12,282 nt of DNA from Deltaproteobacteria bacterium (GTDB taxonomy: Bacteria > Desulfobacterota > Binatia > DP-6), in NCBI GenBank assembly GCA_005879205.1, contig VBLD01000245.1, positions 1 through 12,282 of the forward strand, read 5' to 3'. Of the stretch, positions 6,559 to 12,282 are shown one piece after another. The translations under genes and the position numbers were made by a program. The number at the start of each line of letters is the position of its first letter. Position 1 is the stretch's first letter. A model generated the notes under the pieces. That model ran no database searches, was not told the origin of the DNA, and saw only the letters and a list, made by a program, of their open reading frames with translations.

Positions 6559-7974
6559 CGCTTGTACTTGATCAGTAGACCGAGCAGCCGGCGCGTCCAC
6601 GCGGTATATGGCGGATAGAAGAGGTGGAGCAGCGATAGGCGCGGATTGGTGAACACGGGCCGCAGCTTGCTGAACTCGAGGAACCCCTCGTGTCCGTGGT
6701 AATGCCCGAGGCCGCTCGCGCCGATCCCGCCGAAGGGCATGTCGTGCTGGGCGACGTGCAGCATGCAGTTGTTGACCGTGACGCCACCCGAGATGGTCGA
6801 GTAGAGGAGCTTCTCCTCCGTCGCCTTGTCGTTCGTGAAGACGTAGAACCCGAGCGGCCGGTCCTTGCCGTTCACGTAGGCGATCGCCTCGTCGAGCGTG
6901 CGATAGGTTTTGACGGGAAGGAGCGGCCCGAAGATCTCCTCCTGCATGATGACCATGTCGTCGGTCACGTCGAGGACCAGGTGCGGGGGGATCTTCCGGA
7001 GCCGGTCGTTGAAGTCCGTGCCCGGGATCATCGGCACGACCTGCGCGCCTTTCTGGCGCGCGTCCTCCAGGGTCGCGCGGAGCCTCGATCACCGACGTAT
7101 AGCTCGGCTGGTTGGTGTCGGGATAACGCGCCGGCATGATGCGCCTGGCGGCCGCGACCAGCTGGTCGCGCTTGGCCTCGGGGACGAAGAGGTAGTCCGG
7201 CGCGAGGCAGGTCTGTCCGGCGTTCAGGAACTTCGCGTACAGGATGCGCGCGGCCGCCTCGTCGACGTCGAAGTCGTCGCAGATGATCGTCGGCGACTTG
7301 CCGCCGAGCTCGAGCGTCACCGGCGTGAGGTTCTCGGCCGCCGACCGCATGACCGTCCGGCCCGCGTCGGCCGAACCCGTGAAGATCAGGTGATCGTAGG
7401 GGAGGGTGGAGAAGTCCTGCGCGCGCACGCCGGGCAGGAAGGCGACGGTGTCCTCGGGGAACACGGCCCGGCACTTCTCGGCGAGCAGCCGGCAGAGATG
7501 CTGCGAGGTCGTCGCCATCTTCACCATCGCGCGGTTGCCCGCCGCGAGAATGCTGGTGAGAGGACTCATCGTGAGGAAGAGCGGGTAGTTCCATGGCGAG
7601 ACGACGCCGATGACGCCCTTGGGCTGCGGGATGACGCGATTCGAGCCGGTGGCGAACAGGATCGAGACGTGACGGCGCTGCGGACGCATCCACTTGCGGA
7701 GCCGCTTGCGCGTGTCGCGGAGGCCGTCGACGCTCGTGAAGAGCTCGGCGATCATGGACTCCTCGAAAGCGCGGTGCCCGAAGTCGGCGCTGATCGCCTC
7801 GGCGATGGCGGTGGCGTTGTCGACCAGGATGCGCTCGAGCTTGTCGAGGTTCGCTCGGCGCTCCTCGTAGCTCGGGTACGGATGTCGCAGATACGCTTGG
7901 CGCTGGAGGTTGAAGACGCGTTGCGCCTCGTTCTCCGCGACATCGATCCGCCGGAGCTGTGCCGTCTGGGCCAT
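6555..7974 (-). pseudogene. Coniferyl-aldehyde-dehydrogenase-like gene broken by a small deletion and frameshift
   Basis: From the ATG at 7974 (GGGAGGA ribosome site five bases upstream) a frame runs about 297 residues to near 7084. The rest continues one frame over from about 7082 to the TAG at 6557-6555. Together they give about 470 residues, near the family length. Hallmarks: VSPWNYPLFL (126-135), the nucleotide-binding region near 148-160, the general base in LELGGKSP (E222), and the catalytic cysteine in NAGQTC (C256). The second frame has EEIFGPLLPV, PFGGIGASGLGHYHG and the hydrophobic C-terminal tail. This matches NAD(P)-dependent aldehyde dehydrogenases of the CalB/class 3 type, which oxidise aromatic or fatty aldehydes. 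At the break (YTSVIE, then LRATLEDA) several residues expected by the family are missing, so a real deletion is likelier than a single-base read error. As written, the gene yields no complete enzyme. Confidence 0.82.
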
Positions 7975-8069
7975 GGGTCCTCCCGGGTGCGAGTCGCGGC
8001 GATATTCCCTCAGAGCCGCCAGGCGAAGCAAGGTGCCGAGCGGAGTTCTTCGGGCTGGCTGCGGCCCCG

Positions 8070-8453
8070 CTACTGCCCGGTCTTGACCTGGATCAGCTCC
8101 GTCCGCACCCCGGTGGTCTCGTCGGTCGCCAGCACGTTCCCGACTCCCGCGAAGTAGAGCTTGTGCTCGAAGAGATCCGGCTCGAGCGGCGTCGTCTCCC
8201 GGGTGTTCAGGCAATTCGTGAAGGTGCCGTAGGGTACGGTCACGGCGTCGCTCAGCCCGACCACCTCGGCGAAGTCCTCGGCGTCGTCGAGGTCGAACTC
8301 CTGCCGGTAGAAGTCGCCGATCGCCGGATGCGCCTCCATGATGATGCCCGGCTGCGTGCCGTCGATCGTGGTTATGAGGCCGTCGGCCAGCTCGTGGGTG
8401 TTCTCTCCAAAGTACCAGACGTGGATCAGCCACGCCGTCGCCCTCTCGTGATC
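8070..8453 (-). pseudogene. N-terminally truncated conserved secreted-type protein
   Basis: The frame ends at TAG 8072-8070 and is open back to 8486, but it has no start upstream of the internal ATG at 8339. Sequence that looks conserved begins well before that ATG (VWYFGENT near 8420) and continues with TIDGTQPGIIM, a YRQEF motif, VTVPYGTFTNC, TTPLEPDLFEHK and YFAGVGNV. I recall this order from hypothetical exported or lipoproteins of about 200 or more residues, so the N-terminal part is missing. The fragment starts almost exactly where the cupin gene ends (8452), as expected for a deletion or rearrangement breakpoint. If translated from 8339 it would give 89 residues. The function is unknown. 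Confidence 0.65.
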
Positions 8454-8829
8454 ATTTGTGCGGTTTCGCCGCGGCCGACTTTCCCTTCAGCTCGACAAGG
8501 ATGACGTCGAGCGGCTTGTCCCCCATGTTCTCCGGCAGGTGCGTCTCGGCGGGCGTCCAGAGCGCCTGGCCCGCCTTCCCGTGCCTCTCGATCGTCTTTC
8601 CGTCGGGCATGGTGAACTTTGCGTCCTGATCCGACAGGAACACGGCGACGCCGGCGGGATGGTGGTGCATGACGGATTTCTCGTGCGGGCCGTATTGGAT
8701 GTGCAGCACCCGCACCCGCGAGTTCTCGAACTCGACCTTGTAGTGCTTGGGGTCGACCTTTGCCGGATCCTGTGCCGTCGCGGTCGCGGCCAGCACACAC
8801 ACCCCTCCGAGAATGAGGATTCGACGCAT
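8452..8829 (-). CDS. Exported single-domain cupin protein
   Basis: This gene encodes 125 residues. The ATG at 8829 is preceded by a strong AAGGAGG six bases upstream, so the in-frame upstream extension to 8886 is not used. Residues 1-19 are a signal peptide (MRRILILGGVCVLAATATA), then DPAKVDPKHYKVEFEN. The cupin barrel spans about 36-115: EKSVMHHHPAG supplies the histidine cluster (55-57), PDGKTI is a turn, and TPAETHLPENMGDKP supplies H97 and E100. Those are candidate metal ligands, but the substrate is unknown. Small secreted cupins with this VDPKHYKVEFEN start are a recurrent family in soil bacteria, from memory. The gene stands alone: a gene remnant follows and a divergent gene lies upstream. 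Catalytic and ligand-binding roles are both possible. Confidence 0.88.
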   Translation of the reverse strand: MRRILILGGVCVLAATATAQDPAKVDPKHYKVEFENSRVRVLHIQYGPHEKSVMHHHPAGVAVFLSDQDAKFTMPDGKTIERHGKAGQALWTPAETHLPENMGDKPLDVILVELKGKSAAAKPHK

Positions 8830-8864
8830 CGCGGGCCTCCTTTCGCCAGTGGGACGTTGCGGAG

Positions 8865-8894
8865 CGCGTAGCCCTCTCGCTGGCAAGCCGTCAA
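8865..8894 (-). promoter_or_regulatory. Possible promoter of the cupin gene
   Basis: On the minus strand TTGACG (5 of 6 to the -35 consensus) at 8894-8889 is followed after 18 bases by TACGCG at 8870-8865, a weak -10. A transcript would start near 8858 with a leader of about 29 bases to the ATG. The -35 match is good but the -10 is poor, so this is tentative. Confidence 0.3.
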
Positions 8895-8960
8895 GTCATC
8901 CTCCACGCGATCGGGGACGGCTCGTGGGCACTCCTCGTCGTCCTCGCTCGGCGGATCGGC

Positions 8961-8999
8961 TACAATGCGCGGCTCGAGTGCCGGAGGTGAGGAGGGGAC
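8961..8999 (+). promoter_or_regulatory. Possible -10 box and ribosome site of the collagen-like protein gene
   Basis: TACAAT at 8961-8966 matches the -10 consensus in 5 of 6 positions. It would start a transcript near 8973, followed by GGAGGTGAGGAGGGG just ahead of the ATG at 9002. There is no good -35 at 16-18 bases upstream. This -10 and the ribosome site favour the 9002 start over upstream in-frame starts. Confidence 0.4.
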
Positions 9000-9001
9000 G
9001 C

Positions 9002-10147
9002 ATGCCGACGAGGCCGGTGGTGGTGGCGGTGATGGGATTGGTAGGGGCGCTGGGCCTGGCGGCCTCCCGATCGGTGGCCGGGGTGGTGTTCTGCCAGCAG
9101 GGGAAGCGCGTCGTGGTCCGCGTCGACGCCTGCAAGAAGAAGGAGAAGCTCGTCACGCCACCCGCTGGCCCGGCGGGGCTCACGGGCCAGACGGGTCAGA
9201 CCGGACAGACGGGGCCCGCCGGGTCTGCGGGCGTCTTCGACTCCGGATGCCCAGGCCCGCGCGCCAACGGGGTTTGCCTGCTTGCCTACAGCAACGCGCA
9301 GGCGACGACCTTCACCGCCGCTGCCCTCCAGTGCGCCAACCTCGGTGGCGACCTCTGTACGGACAGCCAGGCGTGGCCGCTCACGGTGGCTTCCTGGCAG
9401 AACGTCTACCTCGCGCCGGCCTACCTGAACGGCCCGCACTGGACGGCGTCCTTCGCCGACAACGACGCGGGCAACTGGGCGGGGGCGGACGGTGGCACGG
9501 GCGACGATCACAGCGCCAACAGCTCATACGGCTATGCCTGCTGCGGCGGCACGACGCCGCCCGATGCGCATGTCCCGGTGACGACTATCAACAGCGTCAA
9601 GGTCGTCGCCGTGCACAACGCGGCGGACACGCAGTTCTCGGGTGCCGTCGCGTACTGCGGGGCCCTCAATGCCGACATCTGCTCGGACTCGCAGACGCTC
9701 CTCCTCCGCGACGCCGGAGCGCTCGGCGTTGCGTCGTGGACCAACTCGCACGCCGACAACGACGCGAACCAGTACAACGAGATCAACGGCGGCACGAACG
9801 ACGACACACACCCATCGTACCTCTTTGGCTTCGCCTGCTGCCCGTCGCTCCGTTCGAGCAATTCGTCCTGCCCGGCGACCCCCACGCTCGGCGTCTGCGC
9901 GACGGTCGTCCACAACAGCGCCGACGCGAACTTCCGCGCCGCTGCGCAGGCCTGCGCCGCAGCCGGCGCCGATCTCTGCTCGGACTCCCAGACCGCGCTA
10001 CTCCATTCCGCGAGTGCGCTCACGGTCCCCTCGTGGACCAACTCGCACTCCGACAACGACGGCGGAAATCTCACGACTGCGATCGGGGCGGTGCCGGACA
10101 ACCCGAATCTCACGACGACGTACGGCTATGCCTGCTGCGTGAAGTGA
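9002..10147 (+). CDS. Exported protein with collagen-like stretch and three cysteine-containing modules
   Basis: This gene encodes 381 residues from the ATG at 9002, placed by a GGAGG-rich ribosome site. Residues 1-27 are a signal peptide (VVVAVMGLVGALGLAASRSVAG). A short cysteine segment follows (VFCQQGKRVVVRVDACKKKE), then seven Gly-x-y triplets at 56-76 that include three GQT in a row, a collagen-like stretch. Three related modules of about 90-100 residues come next, at roughly 83-181, 193-280 and 290-379. Each has a central C-x3-(G/N)-x-D-(L/I)-C-x-DSQ motif, then SWTNSH-x-DND (SWQN... and FADND in the first), and ends with YGYACC or FGFACC. The paired cysteines suggest disulphides outside the cytoplasm. 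The fold is not recognised; a lectin-like or structural surface role is speculation. The gene is divergent from the cupin and convergent with the aminotransferase. Confidence 0.9.
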   Translation: MPTRPVVVAVMGLVGALGLAASRSVAGVVFCQQGKRVVVRVDACKKKEKLVTPPAGPAGLTGQTGQTGQTGPAGSAGVFDSGCPGPRANGVCLLAYSNAQATTFTAAALQCANLGGDLCTDSQAWPLTVASWQNVYLAPAYLNGPHWTASFADNDAGNWAGADGGTGDDHSANSSYGYACCGGTTPPDAHVPVTTINSVKVVAVHNAADTQFSGAVAYCGALNADICSDSQTLLLRDAGALGVASWTNSHADNDANQYNEINGGTNDDTHPSYLFGFACCPSLRSSNSSCPATPTLGVCATVVHNSADANFRAAAQACAAAGADLCSDSQTALLHSASALTVPSWTNSHSDNDGGNLTTAIGAVPDNPNLTTTYGYACCVK

Positions 10148-10151
10148 GCCG

Positions 10152-10177
10152 CGCTCAGCGACCGGGTGTCCTGAGCG
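10152..10177 (+). terminator. Hairpin after the collagen-like protein gene, possible terminator
   Basis: CGCTCAG (10152-10158) and CTGAGCG (10171-10177) are perfect 7-bp inverted arms with a 12-base loop, starting four bases after the stop codon. There is no T-run, so it is at best a weak or Rho-assisted terminator or an RNA-stabilising hairpin. A second inverted pair, GGCTCG (10187-10192) and CGAGCC (10211-10216), follows closely. Confidence 0.35.
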
Positions 10178-10296
10178 GCGGATGCTGGCTCGTTCGCCGG
10201 CGCCGCGCTACGAGCCTCCCCCCCGTACTGGACATGACCGTCCCCAGCGCGGGCCCCGCCCCAGGAGCCGGGACCCCTTTCGGGAGCCGCAGATAG

Positions 10297-11688
10297 CTAT
10301 GCTCCCGGGAGGGCTCGCGCGACCTTCCGGCAGCCATGGGTGAAGGCCCGTTGAACCTTTTCCAGGTCGTGATCGGTCAACATTTCGCAGGGGAACGCGA
10401 CCCGGACGGGCAGGACGCCGCGTTTGATCGTCTCCCGGGCGAAGATGTGACGTTGCTCGTGAATACCGAGATGGCCGACCGGGGTGAAATCCAGGTCCAT
10501 CCGCGCGGCCAGGCCAACGCCACGGCCGGTCAGGCCTGCCGCCGCCGAGGCGTCGTTGAAGATCTGACGGAGCTTCTCGCCTTTTCGATCGACGTCGCCC
10601 GCGACGTCGTGACCGCGGTAGTATTGTAAACACGCGCGGGACACCGCGAGCGCGACCGAATCGTGCTGGAAGGTCATCCCGTAGAAGATCTTGTTGACGT
10701 ACTCCATGATGTCTTTCCGCCCAATGAGCGCACTGAGCGGTAGGCCATTCGCAAGGGACTTTCCGACGCACGTGAGGTCCGGCGTGACACCGTAGACCGT
10801 CTGCGCGCCGCCGCGATGCATGCGGAACGCGGTGATCATCTCGTCGAAGATCAAGAGCGCGCCGTGCTGGTCGGCAATCCGGCGGACGGCCTGCAAGTAT
10901 CCCTCCTGCGGAAAGTGGCGGTAGGCCGGCTCCATCATGATGGCGGCGAGATCATGGGAATGCTCGTCCGCGAGTGCCTCCAACGCCGCGACATCGTTGA
11001 ACGGGAACTGCTTCGTGTAGCCGGCGAAGCCGGGCACCATGCCCGGGAGTTGTCCCATGTCGGCGGCGAACCAGTCGTGCCATCCGTGGAAGCCGTGGCA
11101 CAGAATGAAGCACCGGCCTGTCGCGGCGCGCGCGACGCGCGCGGCGCCAGTACAGGCGTCGGAGCCGTTCTTGCCGAAGACGACCCGCTCCGCGCCCGGG
11201 AACAACGACGTCAGCAGCTCCGCGACCTCGACCTCGTAGCGATGGAGGAGTGACGTGACGATCGGCGCCCCGGCGTGCTGCAGCAGGGCCTCGCGGACGA
11301 CCGGGTGATTGTGGCCGAGGAGCGTCGGGCCCATCCCCAGCTCGAGGTCGATGAACTCACGACCGTTTTCGTCCCAGAGCCGCGCCCCTTCGCCCCGCGC
11401 GAAGTACCACGGCATGACGTCCCGCAGCGGCTCGTTGTTCCAGAGGAACGGGGCCCAGGGCTGAGCGAGCACGGCCTCGGCTCGCCGGCGCAGGGGCTGC
11501 TCCCGATCCTCCCGACCGAGCCAGCGACGGAGCGTCGACCGCAGCACGCCGTGGCGCGCTACCGCCCATGGGTCCTGGAAGTCAATGGGGATGGTCGCTC
11601 GTCGACCATGCGCTTCGTGCACCTCGATCCCGACCAGGCGGTGCGCGCCGCGCTCGACCTCGAGGCGCGGTACACGGTCCCGATGCAC
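10297..11688 (-). CDS. Class III PLP-dependent aminotransferase, glutamate-1-semialdehyde mutase-like
   Basis: This gene encodes 463 residues if it starts at the GTG at 11688. No ribosome site precedes that codon, and the first 40-50 residues look unlike the family, so the true start may lie further in (for example the GTG at 11547). Family motifs are clear: ARGEGARLWDENGREFIDL (97-115), the cofactor phosphate loop KNGSDACTGAARVAR (173-187), EP at 253-254, the pyridine-nitrogen aspartate in FDEMITAFR (D282), and the Schiff-base lysine in VGKSLANG (K310). The class includes glutamate-1-semialdehyde aminomutase (hemL) and many sugar or polyketide aminotransferases. The sequence differs enough from housekeeping HemL that a secondary amino-transfer role is more likely; the substrate is not known. 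It follows the Rieske ferredoxin by 29 bases on the same strand, so co-transcription is likely. Confidence 0.88.
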   Translation of the reverse strand: MHRDRVPRLEVERGAHRLVGIEVHEAHGRRATIPIDFQDPWAVARHGVLRSTLRRWLGREDREQPLRRRAEAVLAQPWAPFLWNNEPLRDVMPWYFARGEGARLWDENGREFIDLELGMGPTLLGHNHPVVREALLQHAGAPIVTSLLHRYEVEVAELLTSLFPGAERVVFGKNGSDACTGAARVARAATGRCFILCHGFHGWHDWFAADMGQLPGMVPGFAGYTKQFPFNDVAALEALADEHSHDLAAIMMEPAYRHFPQEGYLQAVRRIADQHGALLIFDEMITAFRMHRGGAQTVYGVTPDLTCVGKSLANGLPLSALIGRKDIMEYVNKIFYGMTFQHDSVALAVSRACLQYYRGHDVAGDVDRKGEKLRQIFNDASAAAGLTGRGVGLAARMDLDFTPVGHLGIHEQRHIFARETIKRGVLPVRVAFPCEMLTDHDLEKVQRAFTHGCRKVARALPGA

Positions 11689-11717
11689 TGAGGGACATTC
11701 GACCTAGGACGGTGTAC

Positions 11718-12026
11718 CTATATCTCGACCTCTACGTCCGCTCCCCGTAGGCGGACCGGGTAGCTCGCGACGCCTCGCGGTGCGGGGGGGCCCAGCACTG
11801 CGCCGGTCTTGATGTTGTAGACCGCCCCGTGCCACGGGCACGTAACCTCCTCGCCCGACACCTCGCCTTCGGAGAGGGGCCCGCCGCGGTGCGTGCAGGT
11901 GTCGTCGATGGCGTAGAAGCTCCCCTCCAGGTTGAAGAGGGCGATCTTCTTCCCCGCCGCCTCGACGCACTTCGCCTCGCCCGGAGCGAGGTCGGCGGTG
12001 CTCGCGACCTTGACGAACTGTGCCAT
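11718..12026 (-). CDS. Rieske-type [2Fe-2S] ferredoxin
   Basis: This gene encodes 102 residues, with its ATG at 12026 preceded by GAGGAGGT at normal spacing. The two cluster-binding motifs are intact: CTHRGGPLSEG (C44, H46) and CPWHGAVYN (C63, H66), 16 residues apart. The length and arrangement match free-standing Rieske ferredoxins such as the electron carriers of aromatic-ring dioxygenases (BphF type) or the small subunit-like NirD proteins. Such proteins pass electrons from a reductase to an oxygenase in the cytoplasm. No oxygenase or reductase lies within the window; the next gene on the strand is a PLP aminotransferase, so the partner is unknown. No signal peptide is present. Confidence 0.93.
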   Translation of the reverse strand: MAQFVKVASTADLAPGEAKCVEAAGKKIALFNLEGSFYAIDDTCTHRGGPLSEGEVSGEEVTCPWHGAVYNIKTGAVLGPPAPRGVASYPVRLRGADVEVEI

Positions 12027-12049
12027 GTGGACCTCCTCGCGACCCCTCG

Positions 12050-12282
12050 ATGGGTGATCGTCGGTTCGCGTGGTTTCGCCCCTCGGGAGATCTCGCTCTT
12101 ACCTCGTTCCGAGCTGGATCACGACCCCCCGGCGCCGAGCAGGGCGGCGCCGAGTACGAGCTCGGGGCCAGGGACCTGAACCCAGGGACGTGACTCGATC
12201 GTCCCCCTGTCCTCCGCCTGACTCACGGATCGACGCGATCTGGACGTGATAGTCCGTGCCTCCTCCGCCTGCTAGCCACCCC
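12050..12282. other. Right-edge region without a supported gene
   Basis: This stretch upstream of the Rieske gene has no clear promoter. It contains a direct repeat of CGGCGCCGAG near 12130-12160. A minus-strand frame is open from the right edge to a TAA near 12098 and includes TDYHVQIASIRES near 12250, which could be the tail of a gene lying further right. The rest of that frame is arginine-rich filler typical of non-coding GC-rich DNA. Confidence 0.3.

Noticed and set aside
6130..8433. A single minus-strand open frame of 767 codons
   Set aside because: It joins unrelated pieces: out-of-frame sequence before 7974, the first part of the aldehyde dehydrogenase, then arginine-rich out-of-frame sequence after the frameshift near 7083. 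Only the middle part is real coding sequence.
8830..8886. Upstream in-frame extension of the cupin (MPARGLRAPQRPTGERRPA)
   Set aside because: The strong AAGGAGG six bases before the ATG at 8829, and the clean signal peptide starting there, make the longer form unlikely.
8747..9001. Upstream in-frame extension of the collagen-like protein
   Set aside because: It would overlap the divergent cupin gene, reads as low-complexity sequence, and would place the signal peptide internally. The ATG at 9002 has a good ribosome site.
9532..10113. Minus-strand frames opposite the three-module protein
   Set aside because: They lack ribosome sites and lie wholly within the better-supported plus-strand gene, which has a signal peptide and three internal repeats.
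12109..12282. Partial minus-strand frame at the right edge, with TDYHVQIASIRES
   Set aside because: Only a short stretch looks protein-like and the remainder is arginine-rich. An open run of this length is common by chance in GC-rich DNA, so it is noted but not called as a gene.

Overview
The window is visibly GC-rich and most genes are preceded by strong purine-rich Shine-Dalgarno sites. The secreted proteins (cysteine-rich repeats, a short collagen-like stretch, nidogen-like beta-sandwich domains) are of the kind seen in large-genome Deltaproteobacteria-like lineages such as Myxococcota or Binatota/Desulfobacterota_B. That assignment rests on remembered protein style, not on a marker gene, and is only a suggestion.

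Left part (1-6210, minus strand): two paralogous exported proteins lie in tandem 23 bases apart. The upstream one (about 6096 to 1042) is a mosaic of about 1,684 residues: signal peptide, three nidogen-like domains, a long array of about 25 ADAM/disintegrin-like four-cysteine repeats, and a C-terminal block of four related units. The downstream one (1018 to beyond the left edge) starts with the same domains and is cut by the window. Inside the array, a 372-bp block is duplicated in tandem with one base difference seen. A reverse-strand intrinsic terminator and a possible promoter precede the large gene.

Middle part (6211-8450): this looks like decaying DNA. It holds a signal-peptide fragment and an unrelated C-terminal remnant on the plus strand, a coniferyl-aldehyde-dehydrogenase-like gene broken by a small deletion plus frameshift, and an N-terminally truncated conserved gene that abuts the next intact gene.

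Right part (8452-12282): an intact exported cupin (minus) is divergent from a plus-strand exported protein with a collagen-like stretch and three related cysteine-containing modules. Convergent to that is a minus-strand pair: a Rieske ferredoxin, then 29 bases later a class III (glutamate-1-semialdehyde-type) aminotransferase, probably co-transcribed. The last ~230 bases hold no gene I can support beyond a doubtful partial reading frame.

No RNA genes, CRISPR arrays, transposase genes or phage genes were recognised. The most interesting part is the disintegrin-like array with its recent internal duplication, together with signs of domain shuffling between the two paralogs.
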